Below, piece after piece: positions 34,725-43,589 of a DNA stretch of 64,000 nucleotides; position 1 is the stretch's first letter; every line of letters begins with the position of its first letter. The stretch covers positions 79,972 through 143,971 of the forward strand of contig DKDI01000045.1 of NCBI GenBank assembly GCA_002449305.1. The letters run 5' to 3'. Under the pieces are notes generated by a model that saw only the letters and a list, made by a program, of their open reading frames with translations, did no database searches and was not told where the DNA came from. Source of the DNA: Treponema sp. UBA6852 (GTDB lineage: Bacteria > Spirochaetota > Spirochaetia > Treponematales > Treponemataceae). Made by a program: the position numbers and the translations under genes.

Positions 34725-35260
34725 CAGCCGATTTCTCCACTAGAATTTTCCGCCGAGCCTGAAACTGCATTCTTTTCAAGAGCCTTTAAATAATCTCTGT
34801 ACATCGCAGCTTTTTCATAATCTTCTTTTTGAATTGCAATATTCAGTTTGTTCTGAAGAATAACTCTGTCATTTAAAACAGAACGAACAGAAGAAAGACG
34901 AGCTGGCATTGAACCTTTAAATATTTCTTTTACTCCGTTAGTTTCAAGAAAATGCCTTACATCATTTTTAAAAATCGCATAGCATTCCGGACAGCCAGTT
35001 TTTCCATTCCTAGTTATTTCTTTTAATGAAGTTCCGCAGACAGGACAAAGTTTATTTTCATGCTCTGAAATTTTTTTTGAAACGTTGGCAAGTTCTCTGA
35101 AAAGATTTCCGATTGAAGATTCTATGCTTTTTGGATCTGTAGAAATTCCACGCTCCATTGCACATTCGAGGCATATATTTATTTTTCGACGTGAACCGTC
35201 AGTTGAGGTTTGTTCCATAAAAATTACAGCTTCACGTTCATGGCAAAAATCACAAATCAT
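34724..35260 (-). CDS. mcsA: McsA-type zinc-finger/UVR adaptor
   Basis: Activator/adaptor of McsB and ClpC. From the ATG at 35260 (GAGG six bases upstream) it has 178 residues. There are paired CxxC motifs at the N terminus (CDFCHE and CLECAM), a second pair (CPVCG and CPECY), and a C-terminal UVR helix pair, IQKEDYEKAAMYRDYLKALE. An ATG four codons earlier has no ribosome site. It directly precedes mcsB, overlapping by 1 bp. Confidence 0.9.
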   Translation of the reverse strand: MICDFCHEREAVIFMEQTSTDGSRRKINICLECAMERGISTDPKSIESSIGNLFRELANVSKKISEHENKLCPVCGTSLKEITRNGKTGCPECYAIFKNDVRHFLETNGVKEIFKGSMPARLSSVRSVLNDRVILQNKLNIAIQKEDYEKAAMYRDYLKALEKNAVSGSAENSSGEIG

Positions 35261-35298
35261 ACCTTTCCTCATTTTTCAAATAGTGAGTGTACCATAAA

Positions 35299-36642
35299 TT
35301 ACATTTTACGCAAAGTATCAATAGGTTTCTCTTTTCCGGCTTTAACCGAAGGAATCAAGGAAACTAAAGCGGAAAGAAAAAGCGTGCATAAAACAACCGC
35401 AACAATTTCTTTTACAGGAATTTCTATCGGAATATTCTGAAGATAATACGCCGGGTCAAGCAAATGAAACTTTGCAATTTCATGGGAATCACCAAAAGAA
35501 AATGCAAGCGAAAGTTTTTCAAAAAAATTCACACAGGATTCAATTGCGCCGATTATTTCGTTTATATTCACGGAAATTAAAAGTCCAACAGGAACACCAA
35601 TCAAAATTCCTACAAGACCAATTGAAGCTCCAGTTAAAACAAACGAAAGAGCAATTCCGTTTGGAGACGCGCCAACGCATTTTAGAAGCGCAATTTCTTT
35701 TTTGCGTTCCATTACAATTATCAAAACAGAAGAACTTACACTTATGCTTGCGACAATCACAATCATAACCATAATTACAACAAGCAAGGCTTTTGTTGAG
35801 GCAAAGTTTTCAAGTTCAGTTGCATTGACTTCTTTCCATGTTTCGACTCTGGAATCAGAAAAACCTTCATCCTTAAATGTAAAAGTTTGGATTTTTTCTG
35901 CAATGGAAGAAAGTTCATCGGAAAAAGAATTTTCAGTTTCGATTCCTACAACAAATTCGCAAGATGATTTTGCAAGAGAATTAAAAGCCGCTTCAATTGG
36001 AATAAAAACCCATAGCGCATCAAGTTCCTGATAGCCGCTTGAAATAATTCCGCCGACTTTAAACTGCGCAACTTTTGGAACAAATCTTTTTCCAGCTGTA
36101 TTCATGCTTATGATTTTTATATTATCTCCAACATGAACCCCAAGCTGCTCTGAAATTTTTTCCCCGATAACAGCAGTTCTAAAATCAGGCAAATCAGTGC
36201 TTCCTTCAACAACTTTAAAAAGCGAAGAAAAACTTTTATCAGTCAAAAAGGTATCTTGCAAGACTCCTCTTACAAATGCACCAGATCTATAACTTTTTCC
36301 AGCAGCAAGAGCCATTCCTCTAACTTCCGGAAAAACTTTTTCTACGCCTTTTATGTCTGTAAACTTTTCAGCCGCCAAAGTAAAATCTTTGCAGGAATTC
36401 AAATACATAGAATTTTTATAAACTGAAACTGAAATATCACGTGAAAAAAGTTTTATCATCCGGCTTGTCATTCCCTGAACCATTCCGTTTGTAACAACAA
36501 GAAGAACAACCATCGGAACCAAGCTTATTCCAATGCAAGCAATGGCACCAGTAAGACTGCGTTTTCCAATTCCCGAATCAGAACCTTGAGACTTTGAAAA
36601 AAATATTTTTTTTGCATACATCAAGCATGAACTAAAAGTCAT
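35299..36642 (-). CDS. lolE: LolC/LolE-type ABC transporter permease (second copy)
   Basis: A 447-residue permease of the lipoprotein-releasing LolCDE/MacB class. It has an N-terminal membrane helix (about 28-52), a large periplasmic MacB_PCD-like domain, and three C-terminal FtsX-type helices, containing ERKKEIALLKCVGASPNGIALSF. The start overlaps lolD by 4 bp. Together with the permease upstream and LolD it should extract lipoproteins from the inner membrane, but MacB-like export of other substrates cannot be excluded. Confidence 0.88.
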   Translation of the reverse strand: MTFSSCLMYAKKIFFSKSQGSDSGIGKRSLTGAIACIGISLVPMVVLLVVTNGMVQGMTSRMIKLFSRDISVSVYKNSMYLNSCKDFTLAAEKFTDIKGVEKVFPEVRGMALAAGKSYRSGAFVRGVLQDTFLTDKSFSSLFKVVEGSTDLPDFRTAVIGEKISEQLGVHVGDNIKIISMNTAGKRFVPKVAQFKVGGIISSGYQELDALWVFIPIEAAFNSLAKSSCEFVVGIETENSFSDELSSIAEKIQTFTFKDEGFSDSRVETWKEVNATELENFASTKALLVVIMVMIVIVASISVSSSVLIIVMERKKEIALLKCVGASPNGIALSFVLTGASIGLVGILIGVPVGLLISVNINEIIGAIESCVNFFEKLSLAFSFGDSHEIAKFHLLDPAYYLQNIPIEIPVKEIVAVVLCTLFLSALVSLIPSVKAGKEKPIDTLRKM

Positions 36643-37331
36643 ATTTCAAGCTCCTGAAGTTGTCCGTTTTCTATGGAAAATTTTCTCTGACCTTTTGAAG
36701 CAAGATTCATATCATGTGTAACAAGAATCAATGTTTTTCCATATTTTTCTGAAAGTGAAAAAAGAATATTTCCAACAGCCTCGGCATTTGCAGGATCAAG
36801 ATTTCCTGTAGGCTCATCAGCCAAAATCAGTTCGGGATTATTCACAAGACTTCTTGCAACAGAAACTCTTTGCCGTTCTCCACCAGAAAGTTCAGAAGGC
36901 AAATGCGACATTCTTTCTTTTAAACCAACGGCACACAAAAGTTCTTCGGCTTTTTCCATCGCATCTTTTTTAGAAACGCCAGCCATAAATGCCGGAAGAA
37001 AAACATTTTCCAATGCAGTAAAATCTTTTAAAAGATAATGAAACTGAAATATCATTCCAAGAAATTCACGTCTGAATTTTACGAGCTGCTTTTCTGACAT
37101 TGAGTTTACAATCATTCCGCCAACACAAACAGTTCCTCCAGTAGCTTTGTCCAAGCCGCCAATTATATTCAGCAAAGTCGACTTTCCGCTTCCGCTTTTT
37201 CCGACAATCACACAAGTTTGGCCTTGCTTTAATTCCATGTTCAGTTTTTTCAAAATTGCAAGTTCCTCGCTTGAAGTCTTATAAGTTTTTTCCAAATCTT
37301 TTATTGATAAAATAATATTCTGATTACTCAT
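36639..37331 (-). CDS. lolD: LolD-type ABC transporter ATPase
   Basis: ATPase of 230 residues with Walker A GKSGSGKST, signature LSGGERQRVSVA, Walker B LILADEPTGNLD and switch His in VTHDMNLA. These are the features of the LolD/MacB/FtsE group. It overlaps both flanking permease genes (8 bp and 4 bp), supporting a single transporter complex. Confidence 0.93.
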   Translation of the reverse strand: MSNQNIILSIKDLEKTYKTSSEELAILKKLNMELKQGQTCVIVGKSGSGKSTLLNIIGGLDKATGGTVCVGGMIVNSMSEKQLVKFRREFLGMIFQFHYLLKDFTALENVFLPAFMAGVSKKDAMEKAEELLCAVGLKERMSHLPSELSGGERQRVSVARSLVNNPELILADEPTGNLDPANAEAVGNILFSLSEKYGKTLILVTHDMNLASKGQRKFSIENGQLQELEI

Positions 37332-38616
37332 CGCGCAAAACCTCCGTTACAGTCATTCGCAAAACATTCCGGCTAGCAAGCCAAGTTGCCGCAACCGCTG
37401 AAAAAATTCCAAACAGAAAAATAAAAATAACTTCATGCAAAAAAATTCTTGTAGGAATTCTTGCATAAATTGCAAACATTGGATTTTCTGACACAAAGTT
37501 TTCAGCTCCAGAATTAAAAATCATTGTAAAAAAATATTCGATTCCAAACTGAATCTTAGCAAGCAAATTAAAAACTGTCTTCATATTCAGCGAAATAAAA
37601 ACACCAAGAAAAAGCCCTGTTACAGCTCCCAAAGTTCCTGTGAATATTCCTTGAACAACAAAAATACTCTGTACATTTTTTTCAGAAGCCCCAAGCGCAG
37701 AAAGAACTGCAATTTCATTTTTTCGCTCCAAAACAAGTTTCTTCATTGAATTAAAAATATTTATCGCAGCAACAACAAAAATCAAAAGCACAATAACAAA
37801 CAGCGTATTTTTTTCCATGCGAAGAACGCCAAAGTAGCTTCGGTTGTATTCGCGCCACCCCACTGCTTTGGACTGCGGAAAAGAATTTTTGAATTCTTTT
37901 ATAAACGAAGAATCTTTTGAAGCCGAAGTTAATTTTATTCCATATTTTTCTTCTGCGGAATTCCCGAGAATCTTTTTTCCAGAATCAAAATTTATAAATG
38001 AAAACGAGGAATTTATTTCCGCATAGCCGCAATGAAAAATTCCTTTTACAACAAATTGCCGGTTTGTAGAAAGCAAGCTTGTATCACTTGATCCACTAAG
38101 CGCCGCAATATTTACTCTGCTCCCAATTCTAAGATTCAAGTTGTACGCCAAAGTGCTGCCCACAACAATTGAATCTGCACTAGACAAATTAAATTTTCCT
38201 GCAACAATTTTCAGTTTGTCTTTAAATCCAAAATCAGATTCCATAATATTTTCTGGAACTGCCCGGACAATTGAAGCACATTGCTTTTCTGAATTTCCAA
38301 CCATAAGTCCTTGCGCTTCATAAAAAGGAATTGCACAAACAACTTTTTTATTTTCACTGCACCAATTTTCAAACAAATCGCCCTGAACTTTAGATACCTG
38401 AACATGGTATGACGAAATTTCCATTATGGAGTCTATAAATCCCATTTGGAAACCATTCATAACACTCATTATAACAATTAATGCCATTACACCAAGCGCA
38501 ATTCCCAGTGCCGCCAAATACGAAGCAGCCGCAGTGCGACCTTTTCTATTTATTCTGCTTATGCGACGGGCAACAAAGCATACCCACTTAAAATCTGATT
38601 TCAATTTAATCCTCAT
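37324..38616 (-). CDS. lolC: LolC/LolE-type ABC transporter permease (first copy)
   Basis: A 430-residue permease with an N-terminal helix (about 30-55, GRTAAASYLAALGIALGVMALIVIMSVMNGFQ), a periplasmic domain and three C-terminal FtsX helices near 270-420 with ERKNEIAVLSALGASEKNVQSIF. It forms a heteromeric exporter with the LolD-like ATPase and the second permease downstream. It follows an unknown exported protein gene by 10 bp. Confidence 0.9.
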   Translation of the reverse strand: MRIKLKSDFKWVCFVARRISRINRKGRTAAASYLAALGIALGVMALIVIMSVMNGFQMGFIDSIMEISSYHVQVSKVQGDLFENWCSENKKVVCAIPFYEAQGLMVGNSEKQCASIVRAVPENIMESDFGFKDKLKIVAGKFNLSSADSIVVGSTLAYNLNLRIGSRVNIAALSGSSDTSLLSTNRQFVVKGIFHCGYAEINSSFSFINFDSGKKILGNSAEEKYGIKLTSASKDSSFIKEFKNSFPQSKAVGWREYNRSYFGVLRMEKNTLFVIVLLIFVVAAINIFNSMKKLVLERKNEIAVLSALGASEKNVQSIFVVQGIFTGTLGAVTGLFLGVFISLNMKTVFNLLAKIQFGIEYFFTMIFNSGAENFVSENPMFAIYARIPTRIFLHEVIFIFLFGIFSAVAATWLASRNVLRMTVTEVLRDE

Positions 38617-38626
38617 TAAATTTTTT

Positions 38627-39496
38627 TCAATTTATTTTTTCACCATTCACAAATTTTGTTTCCATAAATTTTCCGTCCGGAAAATATACAGTCTCAACAA
38701 AATCATCATCATTTGAATATTTTATAGAAAATCTTAAATTTCCATTTTCATAAAATTCAAAATCCGCATTTTCACTTTTGCCTGTATAATTATAAACATT
38801 TTTTTTTCTGTAAATTTCCTTGCCTTCTTTTTTTTCATCATAGAAAATTTCTTCATCAAATAAAAGTCGATTCTGGTTGTCATAAGAAAAGAAATTTTTT
38901 TTCATTAAAGTTTTTATTTCTGGCAAAGGCATTTCTTCTGTTGACTCTGAATTTTGAATATAACAATATTCCACAACATAAATCGGAAGAAAATCTTTGT
39001 TGTATTGAATCTCATAGTTTTTTTTATTTTTAAAATCTTCTTTATTTGAAAAAATATATTCACCTGAATATTCCCAGTTTTCCTTTGAAACAATTTTTGA
39101 ATCTGCAACAGTGTTTTTATTTTCCCAGACAATTTTTTCAACAGGCTTATAATCCGAATTATATTTTACCCGAGAAAACTGATCTTCGTTTGCAGACGTG
39201 CAGGAAAAATTTTCAAGTTCCTTTGAAACACTTAAAAGTTCATTGTCAAATTTAAAAAACACAAGTCTTCCAAGAGAATTTCTTATGTAAAATTCAGAAT
39301 GATTTTTTTTTGACTTCTCATAAAATCCAAAATCGATTTCGTCTGAATTTAAAAATTTCCCTAGCTCAGTTTGTAATTCTTCTGTTTTTTCAAGAGAAAT
39401 ATTTCCCTTCATTGCATAAGAAATCAAAAACTGATTTTCATTTATAACAGGAAACAAAAGATATAAAAAAAACAAAGCTTCAAAAAAAGACATCAC
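38627..39496 (-). CDS. Probable exported protein of unknown function
   Basis: A 289-residue protein with a hydrophobic N terminus (residues 3-18) that could be a signal peptide or anchor. The rest is rich in Lys, Glu, Asn and aromatic residues. The C-terminal part has repeated YENGNLRF- and YFPDGKFMET-like units reminiscent of MORN-type repeats. It overlaps the ftsY stop by 4 bp and precedes the Lol transporter, suggesting an envelope role. Confidence 0.65.
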   Translation of the reverse strand: MMSFFEALFFLYLLFPVINENQFLISYAMKGNISLEKTEELQTELGKFLNSDEIDFGFYEKSKKNHSEFYIRNSLGRLVFFKFDNELLSVSKELENFSCTSANEDQFSRVKYNSDYKPVEKIVWENKNTVADSKIVSKENWEYSGEYIFSNKEDFKNKKNYEIQYNKDFLPIYVVEYCYIQNSESTEEMPLPEIKTLMKKNFFSYDNQNRLLFDEEIFYDEKKEGKEIYRKKNVYNYTGKSENADFEFYENGNLRFSIKYSNDDDFVETVYFPDGKFMETKFVNGEKIN

Positions 39497-40368
39497 TCTG
39501 TTCCAACAAATTCATCCACATATTTTTTAGGATCAAAAGATTCTATATTTTCATATTTTTCTCCAGTGCAAACAAACAGCACCGGAATATTTAAATCTTT
39601 TCCAATTGAAACAAGCGCGCCGCCTTTTGCAGTCGAATCATATTTTGTAAGAACAACAGCATCAATTCCAACTGCATCATTAAAAACTTCCGCCTGCCTT
39701 ACAGCGTTTTGTCCTGTTGTCGCATCAATTACAAGAATTTTTTTGTAGCATCCTTCATCAGCTTTAGAGGCGCAAATCCTGTCAATTTTTTTCAGTTCAT
39801 TCACAAGATTTTCTTTATTATGAAGACGCCCAGCAGTATCGGCAATTACAAGTCCGCCATTGTTCGCCTTGCAAGCATCCGCCGCATCAAAAACAACTGC
39901 GCTTGGATCACTTCCCATTTGATGCTTTACAACACGAATTTTAAGTTTTTCACCATGCATAGAAAGCTGATCAACTGCCGCTGCGCGAAAAGTGTCAGCC
40001 GCAGCCATAATTACATTGACGTTTTTTTCAGAATACATTTTTGTCATTTTTGCAACGGTTGTAGTTTTTCCAACACCATTCACGCCAAGAACCATAAAAA
40101 TATTTACTTTTTCATTTGAAGGTTCAATTGAAACTGGATTTAAAAATTTAATCAGAATATTTTTTAGTTCGGCAGTAATTTCTTCAGGAGAAAATTTCTT
40201 TTCTTTCTTACAAAAGGACGCAAGGCTGTCAACAATTTCAACTGCATTTTTTGCACCCAAATCACCTTCAATCAAAGCGTCAGTCAAATCCTCAAAAAAG
40301 TCTTCGGAAAAATTTTTCTTTCCGCCAAAAAGATTTTTTAATTTTTCTGAAAATGAAATCTTCGCCAT
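39493..40368 (-). CDS. ftsY: Signal recognition particle receptor FtsY
   Basis: SRP-receptor GTPase for co-translational membrane targeting. The 291 residues are nearly only the NG domain: an N-domain helix bundle, then GVNGVGKTTTVAKM, DTFRAAAVDQL, DTAGRLHNK and TKYDSTAKGG. The acidic A domain seen in E. coli is absent, as in many bacteria. AGGAG precedes the ATG. Confidence 0.97.
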   Translation of the reverse strand: MAKISFSEKLKNLFGGKKNFSEDFFEDLTDALIEGDLGAKNAVEIVDSLASFCKKEKKFSPEEITAELKNILIKFLNPVSIEPSNEKVNIFMVLGVNGVGKTTTVAKMTKMYSEKNVNVIMAAADTFRAAAVDQLSMHGEKLKIRVVKHQMGSDPSAVVFDAADACKANNGGLVIADTAGRLHNKENLVNELKKIDRICASKADEGCYKKILVIDATTGQNAVRQAEVFNDAVGIDAVVLTKYDSTAKGGALVSIGKDLNIPVLFVCTGEKYENIESFDPKKYVDEFVGTE

Positions 40369-40388
40369 ATTTTTAACTCCTAAAAATT

Positions 40389-42047
40389 TTACTCTTCTTG
40401 AATTTCAGTCCAAGCCGAATCCGAAATTTCAGATGAAGGAATTTCTTTTGCATTTGAAGGAAGTAAAGAATTTGCAGCGATAAGATAACGTGCAAGTTCA
40501 AAACCAAAAAATCCAAGACACGCAAAAGTTATTCCGCTGGAAATAGTTCCGTAGCGTCTCCATTTTAAAACTTCGTCATAATCTTTTAAAGAACCTTGAT
40601 TGTAAGCATTTGTAACTGAATTATTTTTTCCAACTGAATACAAAGTGAACGGAACAGAAAGAACCAAAGCCGTATAAGCTCTGTAGGCTGCAATTCTCCG
40701 CTTGTCAATATACTCTGAATGATTTACAGCTTTTCCTTTTACAGAAAGACGAGCTTGATTTTTTTGCAAAATTTCCGGCACATAAAAAAAGAACAAAGCA
40801 TTTTCATCTTGCGTAGATTTAAATTGTCCAATGACAGGAGTTCCATCAAAAGAAATTTTCGCAAAAGAATTCTCATCTGAAATTTCAGAAAGCAAATCGC
40901 TTCCAGAATATAAAAATCCTTTTTCCAAATTTTTTTTCAATTCAATTGAGCTAGAAACTTCTGACTTAAGTTTCATATTTCCCTGAAGTTTAAAAATTTT
41001 AGAGCCTTCAAAATTATAATTTATAGAACGTGGAATGTATCCAGATGCCTCAATTGTTATAGAATGATTTCCAGATGGAACAAAAATTTTTTCTGGCGCA
41101 TTTTTGTAAACATTTCCATCAACAGAAACAATTGCATCTTTAAAAGCTTCAGGCGGCTGAATTTCAAAACGAATTTCAACAGGGAAACTGTTTACAATAA
41201 TTGGAACAAAATAATTCGCCGCATTTTCTGCAACGGAAATATAGTTCTTTAACGAACCAATTTCTGTAACCTGCCCAAGAATTTTTTTTCCTGGAAAATT
41301 ATAAAGCGCACATGAAATTGAAAAGTATTCGCCATAAACAATAATACTTCCGCTTATAAGTCCGTTTATTTTTGCAGCTACGACTTCATTTTCAAACTTA
41401 CGGCTTTCAATTCCGGAATCAAGAGCTTCCTTTGAAGGAGAAAAAAGTTCATAAGCGTTTTCTTTATAAAAAGAAACATTTTCATTTTGTGTCTCCGGAA
41501 GAAGCGGAGATTTTTTTTTCACAAAAAGATTTTTTAACGGATTAAACGGAAGCGGACTAAAACTGGATTCTATTTTTTCTTCTTGAGAAGAATTTGTATT
41601 TTTAAATTCATCATAAAGCTGATGAGTTTTTTCCAAGTTCTCGTCAATTTGATTTTTTATTTCATCAATTTTTTCTTCTTGGACTAAAATTTTTTTTTGA
41701 ATTCTTCTCTTGCTTTCAGACGAAAGAAAAATTGCATCTCGCGTTTTTATTTCCTTTGAAAGCTGAAGAAACAACGACTGGCGTTCAACAAGCAAATTAT
41801 TCAAGGACCTGTCCAGCATTTCCTGCGGCGTTGTATTGCGCGAAAGCCCTTCAGAAATTTTTTCCATTATAAGCTGCGGAATTATAGAAGACAAATCTTG
41901 CTCTGCGGAATTCAAAGATTTCCCGCTGACAAAATCAAATTTTTGTGCAGCAAGAATCCAAGACTCACAAAAAATATTCTCTGTCAAAAATAACAAAAGA
42001 GAAAAAATAAAAAAAAATCTTTTATATTTCCGAAAGAGAAAATTCAT
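40389..42047 (-). CDS. Exported PEGA-domain protein
   Basis: A 552-residue protein with an N-terminal signal (about residues 9-27). A coiled-coil-rich region (about 95-160) is followed by a PEGA domain near 295-350 (PPEAFKDAIVSVDGNVYKNAPEKIFVPSG and NHSITIEASGYIP). Two hydrophobic segments lie near the C terminus (about 455-475 and 495-520). PEGA domains occur in spirochaete surface or envelope proteins; the function is unknown. It lies between prfB and ftsY. Confidence 0.75.
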   Translation of the reverse strand: MNFLFRKYKRFFFIFSLLLFLTENIFCESWILAAQKFDFVSGKSLNSAEQDLSSIIPQLIMEKISEGLSRNTTPQEMLDRSLNNLLVERQSLFLQLSKEIKTRDAIFLSSESKRRIQKKILVQEEKIDEIKNQIDENLEKTHQLYDEFKNTNSSQEEKIESSFSPLPFNPLKNLFVKKKSPLLPETQNENVSFYKENAYELFSPSKEALDSGIESRKFENEVVAAKINGLISGSIIVYGEYFSISCALYNFPGKKILGQVTEIGSLKNYISVAENAANYFVPIIVNSFPVEIRFEIQPPEAFKDAIVSVDGNVYKNAPEKIFVPSGNHSITIEASGYIPRSINYNFEGSKIFKLQGNMKLKSEVSSSIELKKNLEKGFLYSGSDLLSEISDENSFAKISFDGTPVIGQFKSTQDENALFFFYVPEILQKNQARLSVKGKAVNHSEYIDKRRIAAYRAYTALVLSVPFTLYSVGKNNSVTNAYNQGSLKDYDEVLKWRRYGTISSGITFACLGFFGFELARYLIAANSLLPSNAKEIPSSEISDSAWTEIQEE

Positions 42048-42049
42048 CT

Positions 42050-43184
42050 CTACAAATCATCTCCATCGTCATCTGATGAAGAAGGAAGATCTTTCCATTT
42101 TGCTGAAAGGAATTCATCCAAGAATCCGTCGATGTCGCCATCCATTACACCCTGAATATTTCCCACTGAATATTTTGTGCGATGATCTTTTACCATTGTG
42201 TAAGGCTGAAAAACATAAGAGCGAATTTGGCTTCCAAAAGAAATGTCTTTTTTTTCACCCGCGAATTTCGAATTTTCCTTTTCGCGTTCTTCCTTATAAT
42301 ATTCGTAAAGCCTTGACTTTAAAATGCTCATTGCAGATGCGCGGTTCATAAGCTGGCTGCGTTCACTGTCGCAAGCAACAACGATTCCGGTTGGGATATG
42401 AGTAAAGCGGACTGCGGATTCAGTTTTGTTTACGTGCTGACCGCCTTTTCCGCCAGAACGATAAGTGTCCACGCGCAAGTCTTTCGGATCAATATTAACT
42501 TCTATGCTGTCATCAAGAACTGGAAAAACATAAACAGAAGCAAACGAAGTGTGCCGCCTTGCATTTGCATCAAACGGACTTATGCGAACCAATCGGTGAA
42601 CTCCAGCTTCGCCCTTTGTATATCCATAAACATAAGGTCCTGAAATTTTCATGTTGATTGACTTAAGTCCGCCTTCCGCTTCTTCCTGAGAAAGAACTTC
42701 AACTTTATATCCATGACGTTCCGCCCATCTTTGGTACATACGGCTAAGCATAAATGTCCAGTCGCAAGCTTCAGTTCCGCCAGCACCAGCATGAACAGAA
42801 AGAAAGCAGTCGTTCTTGTCAACTTCATCGCTAAGAAGATTTAAAATGCTCTGATGCTCATAATCAGCTTTTGCTTTTTCGTACTGCTCTTTTAATTCTG
42901 CCTCAATGCTCTTGTCATTTTCTTCAAGCCCAAGTTCATACAAAGCTTCAAGGTCGTCAACCCGCTGAACCAAATCTTGCCACGGCTCAATTCTTCCTTT
43001 TAAAAGCTTTATGTCATTCATTATTTTTGTAGCCTTGGCATTGTCGTCCCAAAATCCGGGGGTAGTTGTAAGAGCCTCTTTTTCAGCTATTTTTTTATTG
43101 ATGTCATCAACGTCAAAGACGCCCCCAAACAGCTGAAACATCTGCCTTCAGCTGTGCAATAGGCTCCTGAAAATCCTCAATCAT
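42050..43184 (-). CDS. prfB: Peptide chain release factor 2 with programmed +1 frameshift
   Basis: RF2 recognises UGA/UAA stop codons. The gene starts at ATG 43184 (GAGG six bases upstream), reads 23 codons to CTT, then meets an in-frame TGA at 43115-43113. A GGGGG element three bases before CTT and the order CTT TGA C match the known autoregulatory frameshift site. Slipping +1 gives Leu-Asp and continues in frame to 42050, about 377 residues in all. The body has the SPF-type anticodon segment (RISPFDA) and the catalytic GGQ in RSGGKGGQHVNKTESAVR. This feature spans both frames. Confidence 0.95.
43107..43126 (-). promoter_or_regulatory. RF2 +1 frameshift site
   Basis: The minus strand reads GGGGG CGT CTT TGA C. 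The internal Shine-Dalgarno-like G run has exactly the same 3-base spacing to the CTT slip codon as in the classic RF2 site. Low RF2 levels slow termination at UGA and promote the shift, so RF2 controls its own synthesis. Confidence 0.9.
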
Positions 43185-43201
43185 AATTATCCTCAATTTT
43201 T

Positions 43202-43492
43202 TTAATTTTTAGGCCGCGCAGTTCCGTTAAAGCAGCATTTGCGCCATTTTTTCTGTTTCATTTCTGTAATAACAAAAAGTCCGTTCAAAGGAAACTGATA
43301 AATTCTGATTTTATCATAGTAATCAGTAACTCTGTCCAAATCTTTTTTCAAGGCGGAAAGCTCAGTTTCATTCAGTTTTAAACTTTCCCAGCAAGAACGC
43401 TGAATTTTCTGAAATCCATATCTGGAAAGAATATCCACCATCATCTTGCCGCTATCAAGTCCGCCTGGCTCTATAATTACAGAAATAAACAT
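43202..43492 (-). CDS. Solitary Cas2-like ferredoxin-fold protein
   Basis: From ATG 43492 the product has 96 residues and resembles Cas2/VapD-type small proteins: MFISVIIEPGG as strand 1, ILSRYGFQKIQRSCWE as helix 1 and strand 2, ALKKDLDRVTDYYDKIRIYQF as helix 2 and strand 4. The usual first-strand Asp of Cas2 nucleases is not at its place (Glu follows). No cas1, CRISPR repeat or toxin partner lies nearby. No clear ribosome site is seen, so the start is uncertain. It directly precedes prfB on the same strand. Confidence 0.6.
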   Translation of the reverse strand: MFISVIIEPGGLDSGKMMVDILSRYGFQKIQRSCWESLKLNETELSALKKDLDRVTDYYDKIRIYQFPLNGLFVITEMKQKKWRKCCFNGTARPKN

Positions 43493-43589
43493 ATATATAA
43501 TAGAATAAATCAAACGCCAGACATTGTCAAACCGCGTCAAATGCAAGATACACTTGAAAATCAGCGGAATTTAGTCCAAAATACAAAAT

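Noticed and set aside
43202..43492. CRISPR-Cas locus around the Cas2-like gene
   Set aside because: No regularly spaced direct repeats, cas1 or effector genes were found in the flanks.
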